A stretch of 64,000 nucleotides of DNA from contig JAWKUN010000005.1 of the NCBI GenBank assembly GCA_041398565.1, forward strand, positions 930,001 through 994,000, given 5' to 3'. The first letter of the stretch is position 1; each line of letters opens with the position of its first letter. Under the pieces are notes generated by a model that worked only from the letters and a program-made list of their open reading frames with translations, did no database searches and had not been told where the DNA came from. The position numbers were made by a program, and so were the translations under genes. The DNA comes from DATGPD01 sp041398565. GTDB lineage: Bacteria > Planctomycetota > UBA1135 > UBA2386. Of this stretch, positions 27,701 through 36,031 are shown piece by piece.

Positions 27701-29821
27701 CCATGTGGGTGCGCCGATCGACAGCCACTGGTCGGCTTGGATGCCGTCGTCGACGGCGACGACCAGCACCCCGACACCCCGAGCGGCGGCGGGGAGCGGG
27801 CAGCGCCAGATGCGCCACGCTCCGTGCGTCGCTGGCGGCCGGAGCTGGACGAGGACGTTGCCCGTGGTCGGCTCGAGCAGCGCGATGCGCACGCCGAAGC
27901 CGCACCCGGTCGCGACGGGCAGCACGAGGCTGGCGTCTTCGGGCAGCGAGATCGGTCCGATCGCGATCGCTCCCTTGGCACCCGCATCGCAGGTGGCGAT
28001 CGCTCCTCCCACGTCGCGACCCTGGCCGTCGGTCGACGCGCCGAACTGGCCGGTGAGGTGCACCGACAGGTCGGCGATCGGGTGTCCGGGCGCGGCGGCG
28101 AGTTCGACCCCAGCCACCGTGTGCGGCTGCGGCACGCGGAACAGGCGACCGTCGGCGAGCTGGGCCCAGATCCAGAATCGTCCTTCGGGCGCATCGACGG
28201 AGCCGTAGCCCTGGAACCCGATTCTCTGGTCGCTCACCAGAGGGTGCGCCGCCGCGACATCCGGACGGCATGCGTCCATGATGCCGTGGCCGAGCACCGT
28301 CCCGGTCTCGTTGGCGAACAGGACTCGGGCAGGAGCGCGGCCGATGCCGTCGACGAAGGCCCAGCCCTGCGCGTAGAAGCCCCAGCCGGATTCGGGGCAC
28401 AGCTCCACGGTGTCGACGGCACCCACACCGTCGCCCGCGATGGTGCCGACCTCGTGCAGGCCACGACCCACGACGTCGCGTTGGCCGGCGAACACCGACA
28501 AGCGATGCTCGCGCAGGAAAGGGACCAGTTCGCTGTACACGGTGTCGGCGTTCGCGGCGAGGTCGCGCATGCGCTCGACGTCCTGGACGCCGGCGAGGAG
28601 GCCGCTGGCGACGCCGCGGAGCCGGTCGCGGAAGTAGCTGTCGCTGCGCACGAACACCGGGTTGGCCACCGCGATCGACACGAGGACGAGAGCCGCGAGC
28701 GACAGCGCAAGGGTGCGCACGCGCGATGGCGCCATGGCCACGGCCAGCAAGGTCGATGATGCCCAGAACACGACGCTCGGCGTCTCGTAGCGCGGTCCGA
28801 TGGCTTCGACGAGGTCGGAGCCCGCGCGCCCGTACGCGGTCAGCGACGCCGACAGGAGCACGAAGACGCCTACCGCGACCATCGCCTGCCGCGCCGCGTG
28901 CGCGCCGGAGCGGGCCCGCGGCCACGCCTGCCGGCTGGCGGCGGCGAAGGCTGCGAGGCCGAGAACCCCCGCCGCCGCGCACAGCAACGGTCGTCCGAGG
29001 CCGTCGGGAAGCCGCGACGGACCACCGAGGAGGGCCAGGAAGAACAACGCCATGCGGTCGGGGCGCCGCACGGGGGCGACCTCGGCGTGGCCGTGTGTCG
29101 GCGTGAAGTACGGGTGGAGCCAACCGAACCCGTGCAGATAGAAGCCGATGACCAGCAGTCCGGCGGTGACAACCACGGCCAGCCCGCGGCGCGACATGCC
29201 TGACCGCGCCGCGAGCAAGAACAGCACGATCCAGATCCCCAGACCGTTGGCCATGGAGAAGCTGCCGACCGCGGCCGCGGCGATGGCGGTGGCGAGCACC
29301 AGGCGCGACCGTCGTGCGTGTGGAGCCAGCGCACCGGCAGCGAACGCGACGGTCGCTGCCAGATAGACCAGAGGGAACTGCACCTGGAACGGCTCGACGA
29401 GGTTCTGCATCTGCACCGCGGCGCCGAGCAGCCCCAGCAACGAGCCGACCGCCAGCACCAGCATCGCCGGTCGACGGACGCCTGCGCGCCAGAGCAGCCA
29501 CAGGAGGACGCTGGCGTGGGCGAGCTGGATGGCACCGGTCGTGGCGACGAGAAACCAACCGCGCTGGTCGGCCACGAGCGTGTCGAGGAAGAAGAGGAGT
29601 CGCGGCACCGCGATGCGATGTTCGTTGTGCTGGCGGAAGAGGTCGACCAGGCGCCACGTCCCTTGGTCGACCGCGCGGGCCTCGTGGACCGACTGCCACT
29701 GGTCGAGGTAGGGCATCGACTGCTGGTTCGCGACGATGCCGATCCCGGTGCTCACGGCGACGTGGAGCCCGATACCCAGGACCAACGTGGCCAGGAGCCA
29801 AGCGGTGGCCACCCTGCGCAT
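27632..29821 (-). CDS. Large polytopic membrane protein, function unknown
   Basis: A 729-residue protein. The first ~390 residues contain about ten hydrophobic helices (for example AWLLATLVLGIGLHVAVSTG, LVLATAIAAAAVGSFSM, GLAVVVTAGLLVIGFYL), and the loop after helix one carries QSMPYLDQWQSV. The last ~300 residues are soluble and beta-rich. This resembles lipid-linked-sugar glycosyltransferases or polymer ligases, but I see no decisive motif, so no function is assigned. ATG 29821 is picked by the N-terminal helix. The divergent neighbour is a glycosyltransferase, consistent with envelope polysaccharide work. The final ~22 residues are encoded by repeat element E2. Confidence 0.75.
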   Translation of the reverse strand: MRRVATAWLLATLVLGIGLHVAVSTGIGIVANQQSMPYLDQWQSVHEARAVDQGTWRLVDLFRQHNEHRIAVPRLLFFLDTLVADQRGWFLVATTGAIQLAHASVLLWLLWRAGVRRPAMLVLAVGSLLGLLGAAVQMQNLVEPFQVQFPLVYLAATVAFAAGALAPHARRSRLVLATAIAAAAVGSFSMANGLGIWIVLFLLAARSGMSRRGLAVVVTAGLLVIGFYLHGFGWLHPYFTPTHGHAEVAPVRRPDRMALFFLALLGGPSRLPDGLGRPLLCAAAGVLGLAAFAAASRQAWPRARSGAHAARQAMVAVGVFVLLSASLTAYGRAGSDLVEAIGPRYETPSVVFWASSTLLAVAMAPSRVRTLALSLAALVLVSIAVANPVFVRSDSYFRDRLRGVASGLLAGVQDVERMRDLAANADTVYSELVPFLREHRLSVFAGQRDVVGRGLHEVGTIAGDGVGAVDTVELCPESGWGFYAQGWAFVDGIGRAPARVLFANETGTVLGHGIMDACRPDVAAAHPLVSDQRIGFQGYGSVDAPEGRFWIWAQLADGRLFRVPQPHTVAGVELAAAPGHPIADLSVHLTGQFGASTDGQGRDVGGAIATCDAGAKGAIAIGPISLPEDASLVLPVATGCGFGVRIALLEPTTGNVLVQLRPPATHGAWRIWRCPLPAAARGVGVLVVAVDDGIQADQWLSIGAPTWAGGAADARAPRESGEVAPRQGR

Positions 29822-30011
29822 GCCGGCATCATGTCGTCCCGGCCCTAGCGCGCAAGTTGCGGTGCGACCGCACCATCCCGTCTCTCGACTTGCGGCGCCA
29901 GGTTCTCGCCGCCCTCGCAGCCCAGAGAACGGATCCGGGACGACGAGCGAGTGGTTACGTTGTCCACCCCGCCGCGCCACCCATGGTGGTGGCTCCACCC
30001 CTCGTCCTTCG

Positions 30012-30911
30012 GTGTCATCCTCCGCGCCCAAGCCGCTGCTGTCCGTGTGCATCCCTGCCTACAACGAGCAGGAGAACATCGGCCGCTCGATCGATGTCAT
30101 CGACGCCGAGCTGCGCCGGAGCGGCATCCCCTTCGAGTTCGTCATCGCCAACGACAACAGCCAGGACGGGACCGAGCAGGTCATCCGCGGCTGCATGGCG
30201 CGCGGCGTGCCGATTCGGTTGATCAACCGCAAGCCGCCGGGCGGCTTCGGCCGCGCCATCCGCAGCTGCCTCGACCACTTTCGCGGCGAGATCGTCGTGA
30301 TCGTCATGGCCGATCTCTCGGACGACCCCAAGGACATCGTCTCCTACTACCACAAGATCAACGAGGGATACGACGCGGTGTTCGGCTCCCGCTTCATGAA
30401 GGGCAGCGTCGTCCGCGACTACCCGAAGGTGAAGCTGATCGCGAATCGGCTCGGCAACAAGATCCTGCAGATCCTGTTCTGGACGGAGCACAACGACCTG
30501 ACGAATGCGTTCAAGGCATACCGCGCCGACGCCGTGCGCTCGCTCATGCCTCTCTACGCGTCGCACTTCAACCTGACGATCGAGCTCTCGCTGGGGCTGC
30601 TCATCCGCGGCAGCAACGTCGCCCGGCTGCCGATTGCGTGGTACGGCCGCACGTGGGGCTCGGCCAAGTTCAACATCCGCACGCTGGGGCGCCGCTACCT
30701 CGCGACCATGATGAAGGCCTGGGCCGAGCGGCGATTCATCCGCGACGATCTGCTCGCCGAGCACAACAAGAAGCTCGACCTGATCCGTCACAAGTCCGGA
30801 GTCGTCGACGAGATCTTCACCAACATTGACGATGAAGAGAATCCTGGTCACCGGCGGAGCCGGCTTCGTGGGGTCGAACCTGGCCCTTCGCCTCAAGCAG
30901 AGCCGACCTGA
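30012..30911 (+). CDS. Family 2 glycosyltransferase, DPM1-like
   Basis: A GT-A glycosyltransferase of about 299 residues resembling polyprenyl-phosphate mannose/glucose synthases. The nucleotide-sugar binding start is LLSVCIPAYNEQENIGRSID, followed by FVIANDNSQDGTEQVI, the nucleotide-contacting PPGGFGRAI, and VMADLSDDPKDIV, the DxD-like metal site. GTG 30012 places the domain seven residues in; other starts upstream are unlikely. No C-terminal membrane helices are seen, so it is the soluble DPM1 type. Its 3' end overlaps the next gene by 80 bases in another frame, giving an Arg/Pro-rich tail that may not be native. Confidence 0.85.
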   Translation: MSSSAPKPLLSVCIPAYNEQENIGRSIDVIDAELRRSGIPFEFVIANDNSQDGTEQVIRGCMARGVPIRLINRKPPGGFGRAIRSCLDHFRGEIVVIVMADLSDDPKDIVSYYHKINEGYDAVFGSRFMKGSVVRDYPKVKLIANRLGNKILQILFWTEHNDLTNAFKAYRADAVRSLMPLYASHFNLTIELSLGLLIRGSNVARLPIAWYGRTWGSAKFNIRTLGRRYLATMMKAWAERRFIRDDLLAEHNKKLDLIRHKSGVVDEIFTNIDDEENPGHRRSRLRGVEPGPSPQAEPT

Positions 30912-31899
30912 CAGCACGGTCGTCGCCTTCGACAACCTGCGGCGACGTGGCTCGGAGCTGAGCTTGAGGCGACTCCGCGCCGGCGGCGTCGACTTCGTGC
31001 ACGGCGACGTGCGCGAGCGCTCCGATCTCTTCGAGGTCGGCGACGTCGATCTGCTGATCGACTGCGCGGCCGAACCGTCGGTGTTGGCCGGCCGCGACGG
31101 CTCTCCCGACTACGTCATCGCGACGAACCTCGGCGGCACGATCCACTGCTTGGAACTGGCCAGGCGCTGTGGCGCCGAGGTCGTGTTCCTGTCGACGAGC
31201 CGCGTCTACCCGGTGGAGCCCATCAACGCGCTCGCCTACCGCGAAGAATCGACCCGCTACGAGATGGCCGAGGCACAGGTAGTGCCGGGTGCCTCGGCCC
31301 ATGGGATCGCCGAGACGTTCCCGCTCGACGGCGTTCGATCGATCTACGGGGCCAGCAAGCTCGCCTCCGAGCTGCTGCTGCAGGAATACCGAGCCGCATA
31401 CGGACTCCGGGGTTTCATCAACCGGTGCGGTGTGCTCACCGGCCCCTGGCAGATGGGCAAGGTCGACCAGGGCGTCGTCGTCCTCTGGGTGGCGCGCCAC
31501 ATCTACGGCGGACGGCTCGGCTACATCGGCTACGGCGGCACCGGCAAGCAAGTGCGCGACATGCTGCACGTCGACGATCTGTTCGACCTGCTGGAGCTGC
31601 AGCTCGGCCGAATGGCCGAAGTCGACGGCGAGGTCTTCAACGTCGGCGGCGGACGGCCCATCAGCATCTCGCTCCAGGAGCTGACCGAGCTGTGTCGCGA
31701 ACACACGGGGAAGCGCATCACCCTCGACAGCGTCCCCGAGAACCGGCCACAAGACCTGATCTGCTACCTCAGCGACAGCCGCAAGGTCGCCCACGCGATG
31801 GGCTGGCAGCCGCGACGGGATGCGTCCATGATCGTCGCGGAGATCGCGCGCTGGATAAAAGACCACCGCGCCGAGCTCGAACCGATCCTCGCCCTCTGA
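30832..31899 (+). CDS. NAD-dependent sugar-nucleotide epimerase/dehydratase (1)
   Basis: A 355-residue extended short-chain dehydrogenase. The NAD-binding motif is VTGGAGFVGSN at the very N-terminus, the Ser region is FLSTSRVYPVEP, and the catalytic pair is Tyr172-x3-Lys176 in SIYGASKLASE. It resembles CDP-paratose/tyvelose 2-epimerases and related NDP-sugar epimerases. ATG 30832 is preferred over TTG 30826. It overlaps the glycosyltransferase 3' end and is followed after about 50 bases by a second enzyme of the same fold, so the pair probably acts on the same sugar. The exact substrate is unknown. Confidence 0.85.
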   Translation: MKRILVTGGAGFVGSNLALRLKQSRPDSTVVAFDNLRRRGSELSLRRLRAGGVDFVHGDVRERSDLFEVGDVDLLIDCAAEPSVLAGRDGSPDYVIATNLGGTIHCLELARRCGAEVVFLSTSRVYPVEPINALAYREESTRYEMAEAQVVPGASAHGIAETFPLDGVRSIYGASKLASELLLQEYRAAYGLRGFINRCGVLTGPWQMGKVDQGVVVLWVARHIYGGRLGYIGYGGTGKQVRDMLHVDDLFDLLELQLGRMAEVDGEVFNVGGGRPISISLQELTELCREHTGKRITLDSVPENRPQDLICYLSDSRKVAHAMGWQPRRDASMIVAEIARWIKDHRAELEPILAL

Positions 31900-31948
31900 T
31901 TCTCCTCGCCGCGCGCCGCCGCCTCTCGTCAACACCGGAGTTCTCGTC

Positions 31949-33025
31949 GTGTCCATCGTTCTCGTCACCGGAGCAGCCGGCCTCATCGGCGCCGAGTCAG
32001 TGCGTCACTTCGCCGGTCTCGGCCACAAGGTCGTCGGAATCGACAACGACATGCGTCGCTACTTCTTCGGCGACGGCGCCTCGACCGACTGGAGTCGTCG
32101 CCAGCTGCAAGACCGAATCAGCGGATACGAGCACCATGCGACCGACATTCGCGACGAGGCAGCCGTCGACGAGGTGTTCGCCACGTACGGCAGCGACATC
32201 GCACTGATCGTGCACTGCGCATCACAGCCCTCGCACGACTGGGCCGCGCGCGAGCCTCTCACCGACTTCTCGGTCAATGCCACCGGCACGCTCGTGTTGC
32301 TCGAGGCGGCGCGCAAGCACTGCGAGAAGGCCGCTTTCATCTTCACGTCGACCAACAAGGTCTACGGCGATGCGCCGAACAGGCTGCCGCTCGTGGAGCT
32401 CGAGAAGCGCTGGGAGGTGGCCGAAGACCACCCCTTCCACACGCACGGCATCGACGAAACGCTGAGCATCGACCAGTGCAAGCACTCGTTGTTCGGCGCA
32501 TCGAAGGTCGCGGCCGACGTGCTCGTGCAGGAATACGGCCGCTACTTCGGTATGCAGACCGGGGTGTTCCGCGGCGGCTGCCTCACCGGTCCTGGGCACT
32601 CGGGCGCCGAACTGCACGGGTTCCTGAGCTATCTCATGCAGTGCGCGATCACCGGCAAGCACTACACGGTGTTCGGCTATCGCGGCAAGCAGGTCCGTGA
32701 CAACATCCACTGCCACGACCTGGTCACGGCGTTCGAACACTACTTCCGCGCCCCTCGTGCCGGCGAGGTCTACAACATCGGGGGCAGTCGCTTTGCCAAC
32801 TGCTCGATGATCGAGGCCATCGAGCTCTGCGAACGCATCACGGGTCGCAAGATGGACTGGAGCTACAGCGACACCAACCGCATCGGCGATCACATCTGGT
32901 GGATCAGCGACGTGCGTCGATTCCAGTCACACTATCCCGGGTGGAAGTACGAGTTCGGCCTCGAGGCGACGCTCGTCCAGATCCACGACGAGCTGGTGCG
33001 GCGCGCGCAGGGCGCGTCGAAGTAG
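31949..33025 (+). CDS. NAD-dependent sugar-nucleotide epimerase/dehydratase (2), Tyr-less
   Basis: A 358-residue extended short-chain dehydrogenase starting at GTG 31949, with VTGAAGLIGAESV as the NAD-binding loop and FTSTNKVYGDAPN as the Ser/Thr region. The catalytic Tyr-x3-Lys is replaced by Phe182-x3-Lys186 in HSLFGASKVAAD. The later stretches YFGMQTGVFRGGCLTGPGHS and FGYRGKQVRDNIHCHDLV match what I recall of CDP-paratose 2-epimerase-like proteins from polysaccharide loci. From memory the Phe recurs in that subgroup, so it is probably not decay. It follows the first epimerase on the same strand and probably shares its pathway. Confidence 0.83.
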   Translation: MSIVLVTGAAGLIGAESVRHFAGLGHKVVGIDNDMRRYFFGDGASTDWSRRQLQDRISGYEHHATDIRDEAAVDEVFATYGSDIALIVHCASQPSHDWAAREPLTDFSVNATGTLVLLEAARKHCEKAAFIFTSTNKVYGDAPNRLPLVELEKRWEVAEDHPFHTHGIDETLSIDQCKHSLFGASKVAADVLVQEYGRYFGMQTGVFRGGCLTGPGHSGAELHGFLSYLMQCAITGKHYTVFGYRGKQVRDNIHCHDLVTAFEHYFRAPRAGEVYNIGGSRFANCSMIEAIELCERITGRKMDWSYSDTNRIGDHIWWISDVRRFQSHYPGWKYEFGLEATLVQIHDELVRRAQGASK

Positions 33026-33030
33026 CTGGC

Positions 33031-33105
33031 GCTGCGAGCGCCGCGAATCCTCGCGCCGCGCTGATATCGGGGATGTCGTTGCGCTGCACGGGCGCTGGAC
33101 TCGAC
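33031..33105 (-). repeat. Partial structured element E3
   Basis: A partial, diverged copy of the element family starting six bases after the epimerase stop. It matches the border half of the 56-kb copies: GCTGCGAGCGCCGCGAATCC here against GCTGCAAGTGCCGCGGATCC there, then TCGCGCC and a weaker match. The hairpin half is not recognisable. The homology is visible but too short for firm boundaries. Confidence 0.55.
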
Positions 33106-33196
33106 CGCGTCGGGCCGCGAAACCCGAGCCCGAAGCGGTTGCCGCCGGTCGGCCACCGACTATGAGCACCGCCGAGCCAGTGCTCGCCATCCAACC

Positions 33197-35596
33197 GTGT
33201 ATCTCGCCGCATGTTCGTCGTGTGTGTTGCTGGCCACGCTCCTGGCCGCGCAACCGGTCCCCTTGCGGATCTGGGCCTCGAGCAACGGCAGCCAACGGTT
33301 CGGGCCGGCCTATGGGCTGGCGGTAGGGGACTACGACGGCGACGGGTGGACGGACGTCTACAACAACTACTCCGGGCAGCTCTGGCACAACGAGCAGGGA
33401 AGGGGCTGGCTCGCCACGACCAACCTGAACGCCGGCGGTGTGATCCTGCGCTACAGCGCGTCGTTCGCGGACTTCGACGCGGATGGGCGGACGGACATCG
33501 CCTGCGAGCCTTACCGCGTGGGTTGCCTGCGCGTGTTCCACAACCGACCGTCGGGATTCGTGGACATCGCCGCCAACGTCCAGCAGTTCCCAGAGCGCGC
33601 CTGCGCCGTGAGCAGCGAGACGATCAGCTGGGGTGACGTGGATGGCGACGGGCTTCTCGACATGTTCCTGCCCACCTATCAGGGCAACTACCTCTACCTC
33701 AATCAGGGGCCGGGCGCTCCGGGCGGGGCCTACCTGTTCCGCGATGTTGCCGACCGGGCCAACGTCCGCAGGTTCACCGGACCGCGCCCGGAGGGCACGA
33801 TGATGGGCGACATCGACGGCGACGGCGACCTCGAGATCTACAGCAACGGTGTGCTGTACCAGAACGTCTCGTCGCCGGGCTTTCCCTCCTTCCGCCCGCT
33901 CTCGGAAGCCGCGAGCGGGATCGGCAACAGTGGGCAGCTCGACGAGGGCGCGCTCATGGCCGACATGGACTTGGACGGCGATCTCGACGTGGTCCTCGCA
34001 CATCCCTTCTTGGCGAGCACCAACGTGTGGCTCAACCGTGGCGACGGCTCCTTCGCACGCGGACCGGTGCTGCCCAACCGCGTCAACGAGGGCCTGTCCG
34101 CCGAGGACTGGGACTTGGACGGCGATCTCGACATCACCAGCGATGCGAACATGTTCCGCAACCAACTGGTGGAGTCGCGCACGCTGGGCTTCGTCGCCGC
34201 CACCAGCTCGGTGCCGATCGGCGAGCTGGCCCAACTGGCGCCTTGCTGGTTCGACTGGGATCGGGACGGCGACCTCGATTGCGTGGGGCGCTGGAACGGC
34301 GATCCCCTGCTCCTGGAGAACACGCTGTACAGCGCCACCACGCAGCCGCTGCAACGTCGATACCTGCGCGTGCGCGTCGCCCGCGAAGCGCTCGGGCTGC
34401 CCCGTGGCGTAGATGTCGAATACGGCGCAACCGTCACCGTGCGGGTCACCGAGCCCCGCGAGAGCTTCGTGCGCACCAAGCTGGTGGCCAGCGCTGCCGG
34501 CTACGTGAGCCAGAGCGACTACGTGCTGACGTTCGGTTTGGAGGGAAGCACACCCTTCGAAGACCTCCGCTGCGACCTCAGCGTCGACTTCCCCAACCAC
34601 GAGAAGGGTGGACGCTGGCGAGTCGACCGCGACGTGAACCCGGCCCTCGGCGACCTGCGCCCCGCCCTGTTGCGTGACCGCGAGATCACCGTGTTCCGTG
34701 GCGGCAGTGTCCTCGTGGACGGCTGCACTTCGCCACCGACCCCTGGCCGGACACCGAACCTGTTCCTGACGCCGACGCTGCCGACGCCGACGACCACACC
34801 TCTCGCGGCACCTGTCGGCGTGCCGGTCGACACCCACGTCGGCCTGAGATTCACCGCCGTTCGCGGCGTGCGCCTCCGCGAGATCGTCGTCGATGGCACG
34901 CTGGCACCGGCAGTGACCTGCGCCGGGAGCACCTTCAACGTGGCTCTCTTCGACGCGGGATCGGCACCTCGACTGCTCGCGACCTGGGACCTGCGGACGC
35001 CCGCCGGCAATCATCGGGGCTCCTGGCCTTGCGACGTCGTCTTGGCCGCCGGCGCGTACCAGCTGCAAGCACGCGTCGCCCAGGTGCGCGCGTCGCCGCT
35101 CGTCGCCGCCGAGCATGGCCTGGTCCGCATCGACGGCGGCTTGCTCTTCGCGAGCACCTCGCCGTGCGCGTTCCAGCCATCGCTCGTCGTGCCGACGCAC
35201 GCCGGCATGGCGATCGGCGTCGGTCCGGACGACGCGGTGACGTTCGCCGACCTCGGCCACGGACTCGCCGGGAGCAACGGCGTGCCGCGCCTGCAGGCCG
35301 CTGGCAACCTCGCCTTCGCGGCGCCGATCACGCTGTCCTTGCGGGCCGCGCGAGCGAATGCGCCCACTGTCCTGGTGGCGGGCCAGCAGGCCGTGTGTTG
35401 GCCGCTGTTCGGGGGCACCTTGGTGCCGGAGCCGACCGTCCTGGCCAACGCGCTCACCGACGCGCGCGGAGACTCGAGTTTCACGTTCCCCTGGCGGCTG
35501 GCGCGGGGGCGGCCGGTGCACTTCCAGCACTGGGTCCTCGATCCCGGAGCACTGCGAGGCGTGGCGGCCTCCAACGCGCTGCGTGGCGTGCGCTGA
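33197..35596 (+). CDS. Secreted FG-GAP/VCBS repeat protein
   Basis: A 799-residue exported protein starting at GTG 33197, with a signal peptide (MYLAACSSCVLLATLLAAQ) ending in AQ. At least seven calcium-binding DxDxDG repeats lie in the first 360 residues: GDYDGDGWTD, ADFDADGRTD, GDVDGDGLLD, GDIDGDGDLE, ADMDLDGDLD, EDWDLDGDLD and FDWDRDGDLD. These suggest an integrin-alpha-like beta-propeller. The C-terminal 400 residues are beta-rich with paired Cys. Such proteins are cell-surface or extracellular adhesion or scaffold modules; no enzymatic motif is seen. It stands alone between the epimerases and the carbamoyltransferase. Confidence 0.85.
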   Translation: MYLAACSSCVLLATLLAAQPVPLRIWASSNGSQRFGPAYGLAVGDYDGDGWTDVYNNYSGQLWHNEQGRGWLATTNLNAGGVILRYSASFADFDADGRTDIACEPYRVGCLRVFHNRPSGFVDIAANVQQFPERACAVSSETISWGDVDGDGLLDMFLPTYQGNYLYLNQGPGAPGGAYLFRDVADRANVRRFTGPRPEGTMMGDIDGDGDLEIYSNGVLYQNVSSPGFPSFRPLSEAASGIGNSGQLDEGALMADMDLDGDLDVVLAHPFLASTNVWLNRGDGSFARGPVLPNRVNEGLSAEDWDLDGDLDITSDANMFRNQLVESRTLGFVAATSSVPIGELAQLAPCWFDWDRDGDLDCVGRWNGDPLLLENTLYSATTQPLQRRYLRVRVAREALGLPRGVDVEYGATVTVRVTEPRESFVRTKLVASAAGYVSQSDYVLTFGLEGSTPFEDLRCDLSVDFPNHEKGGRWRVDRDVNPALGDLRPALLRDREITVFRGGSVLVDGCTSPPTPGRTPNLFLTPTLPTPTTTPLAAPVGVPVDTHVGLRFTAVRGVRLREIVVDGTLAPAVTCAGSTFNVALFDAGSAPRLLATWDLRTPAGNHRGSWPCDVVLAAGAYQLQARVAQVRASPLVAAEHGLVRIDGGLLFASTSPCAFQPSLVVPTHAGMAIGVGPDDAVTFADLGHGLAGSNGVPRLQAAGNLAFAAPITLSLRAARANAPTVLVAGQQAVCWPLFGGTLVPEPTVLANALTDARGDSSFTFPWRLARGRPVHFQHWVLDPGALRGVAASNALRGVR

Positions 35597-35617
35597 CCAG
35601 CGCAGCATGGCGGACCA

Positions 35618-35664
35618 GGCCCCGTGAAAGGGGAACCCGGACTCCCCGCCAAGGGCCCGGGGCC
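35618..35664 (+). terminator. Hairpin downstream of the FG-GAP gene
   Basis: GGCCCCG (35618-35624) pairs with CGGGGCC (35658-35664), and GGGG/CCCC can pair inside the loop. It begins 22 bases after the stop codon. No T-tract follows, so it may be a GC-rich terminator, an mRNA-stabilising structure or a distant relative of the E elements. Confidence 0.4.
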
Positions 35665-35866
35665 AAAGGTGCCGTTCCGATCGCGACCTCGCCACCACAA
35701 GCAGGAGTGGATGGATGCTCCGTAGGCACCCATTCCTAGGTGCGTTCCAGAGTCCGCGGGCCCGACCGGTGCGGCGGTTCGAACGTCGCGCGCTCGGAAC
35801 ACCGCAGCTGCCGCCCGCCGCAAACCCGCCCACCTGCGCGCGCCGACTCGCTCACTTTGCCGAAAT

Positions 35867-35878
35867 TGAGACGTCTCA
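35867..35878. promoter_or_regulatory. 12-bp perfect palindrome upstream of the carbamoyltransferase gene
   Basis: TGAGACGTCTCA is its own reverse complement and sits in a locally AT-richer patch (TTTGCCGAAATTGAGACG) within the 435-base gap 35597-36031. It could be a regulator operator for the carbamoyltransferase-SxtJ-DUF5989 genes. The rest of the gap shows no gene. Confidence 0.35.
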
Positions 35879-36031
35879 CCGCGCCTCGTTTCCTGGCGCC
35901 GGATCGCGCATGATCCCATCCGGTCGGCACGTCCCCTCACGTCCCACCACCCTGCGGCTCGCGTCGGCCGCGCAGCCTCCAATCTCGCCCGGCTATCCTG
36001 ACCCAGGCAGCCTGTCCCGGCCCCGCATCCG

